From contig DASRPM010000104.1 of assembly GCA_035646375.1 (NCBI GenBank), positions 5,293 to 69,292 on the forward strand: a DNA stretch of 64,000 bases, given 5' to 3'. The DNA is from DASYRM01 sp035646375. GTDB lineage: Bacteria > Acidobacteriota > Vicinamibacteria > Vicinamibacterales > UBA2999. Each line of letters starts with the position of its first letter. Positions within the stretch are counted from its first letter, which is position 1. The translations under genes were made by a program, and so were the position numbers. The notes beneath the pieces are model-generated. The model saw only the letters and a list, made by a program, of their open reading frames with translations. It made no database searches and was not told the origin of the DNA. Positions 53,579 through 62,823 of this stretch are shown piece by piece.

Positions 53579-54997
53579 ATGCCGTCACGCACGCCACGAC
53601 TCTCGCGCCGCGGGCTCCTGAAACGAGGCGCGACCGCCGCCGCGGCGGTGGCCGCCGGCGGCGCCGCGCCCGCCGCGGCTCAGGGCCAGGCGCCGGCCGT
53701 CGTGACCGGGCGCACGTTCCGCGCGTGGATCTCGCGCGGCAGCGGTTCCGGGCGGACCACGCTGCAGGACGTGCGGATGCGCGCCGTCACCGGCCGCATG
53801 GTCGTGGTGCGCACGGAAGCCACCAATCTCTGCTACTCGAACGTCGGCGCCGTGCTCGGCATCCAGGCCGCACCGCCGGGCGGCACAGTGCCTGCCAACG
53901 CTGCCGCGCCCGCCAACCCGGCCGCCGCCGGCGGGACGCTCGCCGGCACCGACAGCATGGCGCTCATTCAGGGGCACGGCGGCATCGGCGTGGTCGAGGC
54001 GGTGGGGCCGGAAGTGCGGCGCGTGCAGGTGGGCGATCGCGTGTGCGTGTCGGGCACGCCGCAGTGCGGCGCGTGCTACCACTGCCTGCGCGGCCGCGCC
54101 GACATCTGCCAGCTGCTCGGGCGCAATCTGGCGTCGGATCTCATCCCCGTCGCGGATCTGCGCGACGGCACGCCGGTCTATTCCAACTCGCACATCGGCG
54201 GCCTCGGCGAGCTGATGGTCACCTGGGAAGAGTGGATCGTGCCGGTCGTCTCGAAGGCCAGCAACGTGGATCTCGGCATGGTGTGCAGCTGCGTCAGCGT
54301 GGCGGGGTTGGGCGCCACCACGTCGGGCACGCTGGCAACGCTGGCGCCGGGGTCGGCCGTGGCCGTGGTGGGCTGCGGGCCGCTGGGCCTCAGCGCCGTG
54401 CAGGGCGCGCGCATTGCCGGCGCCTCGATCATCATCGGCATCGACCCGATCCGCGCGCGGCGCGACGTGGCGATGAAAGTGGGCGCCACGCACGTCCTCG
54501 ATCCCAACGTGGAAGGCGATCGGCTGATCGAACGCGTCCGCGCGTTGACGGCGGGCCCGACCAATCGCACCTGGAGCGGCGGGCGCGATTCGGGCGGGCG
54601 CCGCAGCGGCGCCGGCGCCGACCTGGTGGTGGAGGCGGCCGGTGCCGAGTTCGTGCGGCCGAAGCTCGAACAGGGCCCCGATCCCAGCGGCATCCTGCCG
54701 ATGCAGCAGGCGTATCAGATGGCGTCGGCCGGCGGCCACGTGATCACGACGGGCCTGGTGCGCGGCACGATTGCGTTGCCGGCGTTCCTCTTTGCGATTG
54801 GCGGCGTCACGCACTCGGGTGGCCAGGCCGGCGGGGCCAACCCGATGCGCGACATCCCCCGCTTCGTCGAGATGCTCCACGCCGGCCGCTACGATCCCAA
54901 GCTGCTCGCCACGCGCGTCGTCGGCCTGCGCGACGTGCTCGGCGCCTACGAGGAAGTCGCCTATCGCACGACGATCACGGCGCTGATGGTGTTGTAG
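53579..54997 (+). CDS. Tat-exported zinc-type alcohol dehydrogenase homologue
   Basis: A 472-residue medium-chain dehydrogenase with a twin-arginine signal (LSRRGLLKRG, then an Ala-rich helix), so predicted periplasmic. The structural zinc lobe CGACYHCLRGRADIC (about 161-175) is intact. Near the catalytic zinc the first Cys is present (NLCYSNVG) and the conserved GHE is changed to GHGG (His kept, Glu lost). The Rossmann motif GCGPLGLSAVQG (about 262) suggests NAD(P) binding, which is unexpected for an exported enzyme. An Ala/Pro-rich insert (about 95-120) is also atypical. The role may be electron transfer or a lost activity. Confidence 0.75.
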   Translation: MPSRTPRLSRRGLLKRGATAAAAVAAGGAAPAAAQGQAPAVVTGRTFRAWISRGSGSGRTTLQDVRMRAVTGRMVVVRTEATNLCYSNVGAVLGIQAAPPGGTVPANAAAPANPAAAGGTLAGTDSMALIQGHGGIGVVEAVGPEVRRVQVGDRVCVSGTPQCGACYHCLRGRADICQLLGRNLASDLIPVADLRDGTPVYSNSHIGGLGELMVTWEEWIVPVVSKASNVDLGMVCSCVSVAGLGATTSGTLATLAPGSAVAVVGCGPLGLSAVQGARIAGASIIIGIDPIRARRDVAMKVGATHVLDPNVEGDRLIERVRALTAGPTNRTWSGGRDSGGRRSGAGADLVVEAAGAEFVRPKLEQGPDPSGILPMQQAYQMASAGGHVITTGLVRGTIALPAFLFAIGGVTHSGGQAGGANPMRDIPRFVEMLHAGRYDPKLLATRVVGLRDVLGAYEEVAYRTTITALMVL

Positions 54998-55682
54998 CGA
55001 GCGTGCAGCTGTGATCCGCGTGATCACGGCAGGTTTTGAAAAAGGCGTGCGTGGTGGCGACGAAGGACAAGCCTTCGGCCGCGGTACCCCAGCCTGGCAC
55101 CTTCGAGAACTTACCCTGCTCGTGAAGCTTGTAACGGTTGAAATACTCGCCAATCCGCTGCTGTTCCCCGGTCGTGAGGGCATGGAGCGGACGGCCGTCT
55201 GAGCCGGTGCGAGAGAGCACGACCTTTGAATCGAGACCCTTCTCGTCCTCCATCCGCATCAGGCCGACAATCACGCCCGTGATCAGGCGGCCTCCCTCGA
55301 TGGGCGGACCGAGCACCAGCACATCGAACGGATCGCCGTCGTAGGAGACGGTCTGTGGCACGAAGCCGTAGTTGACGGGGTAGCCGCCGATGCTTTCCGG
55401 CAGCGTGCGATCGACGCCGCGCCGGTTGGCCCCCATGTCGAACTCCCATTTGCGGCGGTCGCCCCGCGCGATCTCGATGTAGCCGTTCACCGTGCCGTCG
55501 GGGTTGAGCGGCGGAGTGTCGCGCCACACGTGCGACCGGTGCCGCGCTGCCGCCTCGAGGCTCCGGTCCAGTTCCGTCGTGGCCTGCACGGGGAGCGTGA
55601 CGGGAACGCCGTCGTCGCGTTTTCCAGAGACGACTCCGGACGCGACGAGCAGCACGACAACCACCGCGGCGGCACGAGGCAT
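54975..55682 (-). CDS. exported family I inorganic pyrophosphatase
   Basis: A 235-residue soluble pyrophosphatase with an N-terminal signal peptide (about 1-20, SGVVSG) that is unusual for this family. The catalytic signature DGDPFDVLVLG (three Asp) is intact. Substrate contacts include KWEFDMG, GGYPVNYGFVPQ and GLMRMEDEKGLDSKV. The C-terminus has two Cys that could form a disulphide outside the cell. It would hydrolyse pyrophosphate in the periplasm. Its 3' end overlaps the convergent ADH homologue by 23 bases. It is separated from ntrX-like by two TGAA hairpins. Confidence 0.8.
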   Translation of the reverse strand: MPRAAAVVVVLLVASGVVSGKRDDGVPVTLPVQATTELDRSLEAAARHRSHVWRDTPPLNPDGTVNGYIEIARGDRRKWEFDMGANRRGVDRTLPESIGGYPVNYGFVPQTVSYDGDPFDVLVLGPPIEGGRLITGVIVGLMRMEDEKGLDSKVVLSRTGSDGRPLHALTTGEQQRIGEYFNRYKLHEQGKFSKVPGWGTAAEGLSFVATTHAFFKTCRDHADHSCTLATTPSAP

Positions 55683-55718
55683 GAAGGCCGTTGGTGCAAC
55701 ACGCGGGCCACTCTGTCA

Positions 55719-55773
55719 GGGCGGCCTGAAGGCCGCCCTCTACATTGGCTCATGGGCCGCCTGAAGGCGGCCC
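55719..55773. repeat. two tandem TGAA-loop hairpins
   Basis: GGGCGGCC, TGAA, GGCCGCCC (55719-55738) and GGGCCGCC, TGAA, GGCGGCCC (55754-55773), both perfect 8-bp stems. Each is followed by a CTAC-containing tail, as at 10671. They occupy the gap between the response-regulator and pyrophosphatase genes on the same strand. Confidence 0.65.
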
Positions 55774-55788
55774 CTACGACGGATCGCG

Positions 55789-57134
<1,346 letters not shown>

Positions 57135-57138
<4 letters not shown>

Positions 57139-58520
57139 TGATGTCTGGGAAGGATCACCCGGAAGCCGGCGCCGCCGAGCGCGCCCTCGACGAGCGCGAT
57201 GTCGCCGCCCATGCGCAGCGCGTTCTTCTTGGCGATGGAGAGCCCGAGCCCCATCCCGTGCTTCTTGAACGTGATGGTCGGCTCGAAGAGCGTTCGCGCG
57301 GCCTCCTCGCCGAGGCCAGGCCCCGAATCGTGCACCTCCATCGCGACGTCGTGTCCGTACACCCGCGTGGTTGCCTCCACCGTACCGCCTGGCCCCGCCG
57401 CCTCGGCGGCATTCTCCAGCAGGTTCGTCAGGATGCCTTTCACCAGGTCGGCGCTGGCAAGAACCGCCGGTACGTGCGCGTCGAGCGTGCAGCGGTAGGT
57501 GGTGTCCGGATGCGCCGGCCTCAGCAGCGACACACGCTCGCTGACGATGGCGTTGATATCGAGCGGTTCGGCGTTCACGGGCGGCTCGCTGGCGAACTCG
57601 GAAAAGGCACGCACGCGGCGCTCGAGGGTTTCAATCTCGCCGATGACAATCTGCGCGGCCTGCTGCATGAACTCGCGGTCGCTCTGCGGCTGGCGTGCCA
57701 CCATCTCTTCCACCGTCAGCCGGATCGGCGTCAGCGAGTTCTTCAGCTCGTGCGCCGTCTTGCGCGCCAGCGTTTCCCAGCTGGAGATCTGCGTCAGATA
57801 GACCAGCCGCTCGCGGTTGCGCCGCAGGTGCTCCGCCATGTCGTTGAACGCCGTCACCGCGCGCCCGACTTCGTCGTCGCGCGTCGTGGCCAGGCGCTGA
57901 TGCCAATCGCCAGCCGCGAAACCGGTGAGCCCCGCCGTCAGCTCCTGAATCGGACGGCTGATGCGATGGGCCATGAAGAGGAGGGGGACCAGCGACACCA
58001 GCCAGACGACCGCCACCAGCAGGAGCAGGGTGAGCGTGAACCCGCGCTGGAGATCGCGCCCTTCCGTCGCGCCCACCAGCTCGCGCACCTGGCGCAGCTG
58101 TCCTCCGAGCTCCTCCATCTGAATGCCGCCGAGGTCGCGGCTGTAGACGTCCACGCGCGTGCCGGCGCGCGTCATGTAGTCCAGACGATCGCCGCCGGTC
58201 CCCGACAGGGTGAACCGTGCCGGCTCGCCGCTGATCCAGAAGGTGCGGACGGCGTCGGGCACGTTGCCGGCGGCGTCCATGTCGAACGAGGTGAAGCCGA
58301 CCCGGCCGGTCTTGGCGTCCCGTTCGAGCGACAGCCGCTCGCGTTCGTAGAAGCGGCGGACCGTGGCCTCGAGCGTCCGCGACAAGCCGTCGAGCTCCCC
58401 GGTGGTGGCATAACCGAGGCTGCGCTCGAGCAGCGACATCGTGATCCAGATCGTCGCGCCGAGCGGCAGCAGCGTGGCCACGAAGAACGCCGCGACGAGT
58501 CGAGTGCGGAGGCTACGCAC
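57135..58520 (-). CDS. NtrY-like sensor histidine kinase
   Basis: A 461-residue membrane kinase. Helices lie at about residues 7-29 and 165-187, with a periplasmic segment (30-165) of unclear fold. They are followed by HAMP (about 190-240), the phosphoacceptor region KTAHELKNSLTPIRLT (His near 254) and a HATPase domain with LLENAAEAAG, DSGPGLGEE and GMGLGLSIAKK. There is no PAS domain, unlike most NtrY. The GTG start is three bases from the stop of the DUF4390 gene, and the stop overlaps the response-regulator start (ATGA). Confidence 0.95.
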
Positions 58521-58523
58521 GCA

Positions 58524-59108
58524 TCAATTGCCGATCCGGAACGGACCGGCGTCGAACGATCGGCCCAGCGCTTCGTCGCCACGGCGCCGGCTGAGCGCGT
58601 CGATGAGCGTCCGCAGCGTGAAAAGGGCATCGGTCTCGGCCGGGGGCGGCGGCTGGTCCTGCACGCGGTACTCGAGCCGTATCCAAAAGGGCAGATCGCG
58701 CGCGAAGCGGCCAAGGGCGGTCAGCGGAAGCGCCAGGTTCTCCAGGCACCAGGCTTCGGCGTCCCGTGCGACGAGGTGTGAGATCGAACGCGGGGCGGCG
58801 CCGGTGCGCGTCACCGCGTAGCGCTGCTCCCACAAGTCGAAGCTCAGGGTGAACGACTGCCGGTTCTGGGTAATCGTGCTCCCCTGGGCCTTGTCGAGGA
58901 TCGTCATCTCGAAGTCCACGCGCACCGATCGGCCGTCCTTGAGGTGATCGGCCACCACGCCTTCGATGAGCCGCAGGCCGGAGCCGCGCACCTGGAGCAT
59001 GTCTCCCGCCGCGCGCACCGTCAAGGACTGCGCCGCGAGGCCGCGTGGGACGGCCATGCAGGCGAGGGCCAGGAGCGCCAGCCCCGCATGCCGCGCTGCC
59101 GCCGTCAA
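58524..59108 (-). CDS. DUF4390 exported protein
   Basis: A 194-residue DUF4390 protein with a signal peptide (about 1-26, PRGLAAQ) and a beta-rich body (LRLIEGVVADHLKDG, TITQNRQSFTLSFDLWEQRYAVT, PFWIRLEYRVQDQP). The function is unknown. It sits between an Omp85-like gene and ntrY-like, and the same DUF4390-ntrY-ntrX neighbourhood is seen in betaproteobacteria. The TTG start is supported by a TTGA overlap with the upstream stop and by the resulting signal peptide; no in-frame ATG would give one. Confidence 0.85.
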   Translation of the reverse strand: MTAAARHAGLALLALACMAVPRGLAAQSLTVRAAGDMLQVRGSGLRLIEGVVADHLKDGRSVRVDFEMTILDKAQGSTITQNRQSFTLSFDLWEQRYAVTRTGAAPRSISHLVARDAEAWCLENLALPLTALGRFARDLPFWIRLEYRVQDQPPPPAETDALFTLRTLIDALSRRRGDEALGRSFDAGPFRIGN

Positions 59109-60613
59109 AACCGCACCCCCATCATGAAGGTCGCGCCGGCTCCCGGTGCGTCCAGCGGGAAGGCGACGGTCAGGAAGACATGGTCGGTGTGAAAGCCGAA
59201 GCCGGTGGACGCGCGAAGGTCGTGGGGACGGCCGTTCTCCCACACCGAACCCGCGTCGAGAAAGAGCGCCGCGCCGTAGAAGCGGTATTCCAGCGACTGA
59301 TGAAAGACGCGGTTGCCGCCGATCGGCGCCAGATCGAACTTGTTCCAGCCGCGCAGGGTGGCCGAGTCGCCGAGCGTGAATCGCTCGAACAGCGGCGCCT
59401 GGCCGGTGATGCCGCCCCCGAAGACCTCGGCGATGATGCCTGTATGGCGGCCGTTGAACTGGTAGCGCGCCCGTGCGAGATGGCGTGTGTAGCTGAAATC
59501 GCTGCCGAAGCCGTCGACCGACGCCCGCAGCTCGTACCCGGCCTCGACGGTTTGCCGCGTGCGCCGGTCGCGGTTCAACCGCTGGCTGTACACGAGTGCG
59601 CCCGTGACCACGCTGGCCATCTGCGAGTCCGGCGAGTGGTGCAGCGACTCGAGGCTCGACAGGCTGAGGCCGCCGCTGGCGCGGACGTGGCGGGTGAGCG
59701 CCACGGTGAGCTGCGGCTCCACCGTGATGCGCTGCCGGTACGGTTCGGGAACGGCTGGATCGGCCGCGAGCGCCGCGAGCACCGGCGCGCGCCACGTGTT
59801 GTTCAGCCACGACGCCTCGAGGCTGGCGGCCACCCGGTCGGTGCCGAGGTGCCGCGACTCGAAGCGGACGCGGGCGCCGGAGTACTCCTCCACCAGCGTG
59901 TCGTTGTCGTCGAGAGCGAACCCGACCGTGACGCGATGGTCGCGGCGGCCCATGGGGATGTCGTGCAGGCCGCTCCAGCCGGCGTCGGAGTGGTAGACGA
60001 ACTTCGAGCGTGATTTCGCGAACGGAATCCAGCGCCGCCCTTCCGATTCGGTGAACTCGAAGACGACGTGGATCCAGCCCCGCCGCGTGCCGCGCTCGAT
60101 GCGGCGCGAGACGTCGTAGCCCGGTTGCTCCCCCTTCAGCGCCTCGATCAGCCGGTCGGCCTCGGCGGGATCGAGCCGGGTGCCGACGAGCGCCTGCAGG
60201 CGGTCGCGCAGCGCCGCGCTGATCTCATGGTCCTTGAGCCCTTCGATTTCGACGCTCTCCACCACGTAGCGGGCGTTGATGTTCGTGCCCAGGCCGGCGT
60301 CGTCGCTGATGCGCGCGACCAGGAAGAACACGCGCACTTCGCCCCCGTCGCGGGGGTCGATGCGCATCGCCACGACGACCTCGGGGCGCTCTTCCTCGAT
60401 GCGGCGGGCGAGCTGCGAGAGGTCCGGGCGGGCCAGCGCGCGCCCCACGAGGGCGTCGATGTCGCGGCGCAGGCCTGGACTGAGCTCGTCGGACGGCACG
60501 CCGACGACCTCCGCCGACTGGATCCGCGCGCCGTCCCAGGGTTCGGAGTCCTGTGCGGCGGCCGGACGCGGCGCCACACCAACGAGGCAGAGGAGCAGGA
60601 TGAGGGTTCGCAT
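59105..60613 (-). CDS. Omp85/BamA-superfamily outer-membrane protein
   Basis: A 502-residue protein with a signal peptide (to about 21), two POTRA-like modules (about 30-105 and 110-185, including VVESVEIEGLKDHEISAALRDRLQALVG starting near 112) and a C-terminal barrel (about 200-502). LGDSATLRGWNKFDLAPIGGNR (from residue 420) is the Omp85 VRGY-type loop, and the chain ends in Phe. It is shorter than BamA, so it is more like a TamA- or patatin-related Omp85. A TAGAAT box at 60646-60641 could be its -10. It is coupled to DUF4390 by TTGA. Confidence 0.85.
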   Translation of the reverse strand: MRTLILLLCLVGVAPRPAAAQDSEPWDGARIQSAEVVGVPSDELSPGLRRDIDALVGRALARPDLSQLARRIEEERPEVVVAMRIDPRDGGEVRVFFLVARISDDAGLGTNINARYVVESVEIEGLKDHEISAALRDRLQALVGTRLDPAEADRLIEALKGEQPGYDVSRRIERGTRRGWIHVVFEFTESEGRRWIPFAKSRSKFVYHSDAGWSGLHDIPMGRRDHRVTVGFALDDNDTLVEEYSGARVRFESRHLGTDRVAASLEASWLNNTWRAPVLAALAADPAVPEPYRQRITVEPQLTVALTRHVRASGGLSLSSLESLHHSPDSQMASVVTGALVYSQRLNRDRRTRQTVEAGYELRASVDGFGSDFSYTRHLARARYQFNGRHTGIIAEVFGGGITGQAPLFERFTLGDSATLRGWNKFDLAPIGGNRVFHQSLEYRFYGAALFLDAGSVWENGRPHDLRASTGFGFHTDHVFLTVAFPLDAPGAGATFMMGVRF

Positions 60614-60814
60614 GACCGCCGAGGGGGCAAGCCGCGCGCCATTCTACAAGTTGTTGATCGGCAACGGCTTTGGCCTGATGCGACCTGTGACGCCTCGGCA
60701 CACCTGTGGAGCGTACGCCCGTCGCCGTGGCGCCGGATGCCGCGAACTCTCATGGAATCCAGCGGTCAACCGCGGGCAAGCAATCTGCAGTGGGCGCGGG
60801 ACACTGGAGGTCAC

Positions 60815-61432
60815 ATGAAGCTCGTGCTCATTGGATCGTTGGAAGTCCTGGTGCTCGGTTCGCTGGCGCTCGCGCAGGCGCCACCGCCGCCGTCGTCGCC
60901 GGCAGATGCCTACAGGGTCGAACGCCCCTTCGCCGCGGGTGGCCACGTGCGGCTGCAGCTGGCGTCGGGCGACTACGTCCTCCGCGCCGGCGACAGCGAC
61001 CGGATCGTCGTGCGCTGGGAGGCCGACGACGAGGCGCGGATCAAGGACGTCAAGGAACTGCTGGTGGACGTGCAGGTGACGGGCTCGACCGCCCGCATCG
61101 TGACTGAAGGCAAGGCCCGGCACGTGACGTTCGTCGTGGAGCTTCCGGCGCGGTCCGACGTGCATCTCAGGATGCGCGCCGGCGAGATCCGGGTGCAGGG
61201 GATCGACGGCCACAAGGACGTCCGGATGACGGCGGGCGAGCTGAAGATCGGCGTCCGGCGTGAATCGCTCGGCAGCGCGCACGCATCGGTCACCTTCGGC
61301 GACCTGGACGCTCGCGCGCTCGGCATCTCGAAGAGCGGCATCAAGCGCTCGCTCGACTGGATTGGCGGCGGCCGCTACGAGCTGGACGCCCGTCTTGGCG
61401 CCGGCGATCTGACGCTGGCCGAAACGCCGTAA
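60815..61432 (+). CDS. exported DUF4097-like beta-rich protein
   Basis: A 205-residue protein with a signal peptide (about 1-21, ALAQAPPPP) and a repeating beta pattern (VRLQLASGDYVLRAGDSDRIVVRWE, ARHVTFVVELPARSDVHLRMRAGEIRVQG; regions near 48-75 and 105-135), which looks like a short DUF4097-type adhesin/bactofilin-like helix of strands. The function is unknown. GGAGG four bases upstream of ATG 60815 fixes the start. The 201-base gap before it holds no clear element beyond a -10 on the other strand. Confidence 0.65.
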   Translation: MKLVLIGSLEVLVLGSLALAQAPPPPSSPADAYRVERPFAAGGHVRLQLASGDYVLRAGDSDRIVVRWEADDEARIKDVKELLVDVQVTGSTARIVTEGKARHVTFVVELPARSDVHLRMRAGEIRVQGIDGHKDVRMTAGELKIGVRRESLGSAHASVTFGDLDARALGISKSGIKRSLDWIGGGRYELDARLGAGDLTLAETP

Positions 61433-61444
61433 ACCGCCCGGGCG

Positions 61445-62479
61445 CTAGGGTGTGATGTCCACCTTGATCTGAGCGGTCACGTTGGTATTGCGCACGCGCG
61501 CCGTGATCGTCGCGAGACCCAGCGTGCCTGTAGTGCCGGGCACGAATTCTGCCGTGGCAGCCTCCGAGTCGGTGCTTCGCGTGATGTTCTGGAAGCGCCC
61601 AAAGGGCTGGCCGCTGGCGTCGTTCACGATCGAGAAGTCAACGAGCGTGTTGGTGCTCACCTTGCCGATCGGTCGGGACAGCTTGGCCGTGACCGTGATC
61701 GTGTTGGTTTCGACCGCGCGCGACTGGGCGAGCGGATCGGCGCTGAGCGACATGAAGTCGGGCATCGCCGGACTGAACGTAATTGTCTGCGTGGCCGAGA
61801 AGCCTGCCGCTCCGCTGGCGCCGATCGTCGTGGCCGTCACGAGTGCCGAGCCGGGGGTGACCGGCGCGAACAGCTGCACCCGCGCGATGCCGTCGGCACC
61901 GGCCGTGACGTTGTTCTCTTCCCGCTTCGGGGTGGTTCCCTCACGCGCGAAGCTCCCGTCGGTCGTCTTGAACGAGACCGTGCGCGAGGCGCCGGCGGGG
62001 TTGAGCTCGGCCTGCAGAAACGCGCTCGAGACGCCGTCGGCGTCGATCTGATTCGACGACGTGATCAACCTCAGCACCGAGTCCGCCGTCGCCGGTCCGA
62101 AAGTGACGGTGACCGACCGCGAGACGAGGACGTCGTTGCCCTCTTTGACATCCGCCGTGACCGTCACCGTCTTCGGGACGGACTCGCTGGTGAGGAAGAC
62201 CGACGCTTCGCCGGCGCCATCCGGCGCGTGCGCCGTGGTGGGCGAGAGCGTGCCGCCGGAGCTCGTGAACGCGATCGTCAGGTTGCGCGTCGTGGACGTC
62301 GTGACCCGGGCGGTGATCCGCGAGGTCGAGAACCCGTTGGCCGGGATGGCGTCCGGGCTCGCCGTCAGCAGCAGCACCTCGTCGGGTGCCGACACCTTGT
62401 TCGGGTCGTAGCAGCCCGCTGCTGCAAGGGCCGCGAGCGACGCGAGGCTGACCAACAGACGCGCGCACACGGTGGTCAC
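61445..62479 (-). CDS. lipoprotein with bacterial Ig-like (Big-1/invasin-type) domains
   Basis: A 344-residue lipoprotein. The lipobox is LAALAAAGC (Cys near 23), so the mature protein should be membrane-anchored. Three Ig-like repeats of about 100 residues follow (starts near LLLTASPDAIPANG, VLRLITSSNQIDADG and MSLSADPLAQSRAVETN), with the Big-1 pattern IxADGxSxxxITAxV. The role is likely structural or adhesive at the cell surface. The GTG at 62479 overlaps the stop of the next gene upstream (GTGA); a GTG at 62497 is possible but overlaps more. Confidence 0.75.
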   Translation of the reverse strand: MTTVCARLLVSLASLAALAAAGCYDPNKVSAPDEVLLLTASPDAIPANGFSTSRITARVTTSTTRNLTIAFTSSGGTLSPTTAHAPDGAGEASVFLTSESVPKTVTVTADVKEGNDVLVSRSVTVTFGPATADSVLRLITSSNQIDADGVSSAFLQAELNPAGASRTVSFKTTDGSFAREGTTPKREENNVTAGADGIARVQLFAPVTPGSALVTATTIGASGAAGFSATQTITFSPAMPDFMSLSADPLAQSRAVETNTITVTAKLSRPIGKVSTNTLVDFSIVNDASGQPFGRFQNITRSTDSEAATAEFVPGTTGTLGLATITARVRNTNVTAQIKVDITP

Positions 62480-62814
62480 TCGAAGCTGACGAAGCACGCG
62501 GCGAGGTCGCTGGTGCCCGCCTCGCGCAGCGTCACGCGGAACGAAGCAACGTCCTCGGCCGTTCCGCTAATGGTTTCGTTGAACGTCGCGTCGACTGCCG
62601 CCGCCCCGATCTTCCGAGTGCGGGTCACCGTCTTTTCCCCGCCGGCAAACACGAGATCATTGCTCGCGGCAAGGACCAACTCGAGTGTCCGGTCGATTGG
62701 CGTCGGGGTCTTCACGTCCACGAGCTGCACGCCGAAGGAGATGGCTTTGCTCTTCAGTGGCCGCTTGACGGAAGTTGGATCAGCAGTGAGGGAAGATATC
62801 GCTCTGAGCGCCAT
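62476..62814 (-). CDS. hypothetical protein, 112 aa
   Basis: Not recognised. It has no signal peptide and one beta-rich region (ISFGVQLVDVKTPTPIDRTLELVLAASNDLVF, near 26-57). A single Cys near the end and repeated Thr/Ala/Val are notable. AGAAGG precedes the ATG. It is coupled by GTGA to the lipoprotein gene, and nine bases follow the stop of the upstream gene, so the three genes 64000-61445 probably form one unit. Confidence 0.6.
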   Translation of the reverse strand: MALRAISSLTADPTSVKRPLKSKAISFGVQLVDVKTPTPIDRTLELVLAASNDLVFAGGEKTVTRTRKIGAAAVDATFNETISGTAEDVASFRVTLREAGTSDLAACFVSFE

Positions 62815-62823
62815 ATTCGCCTT

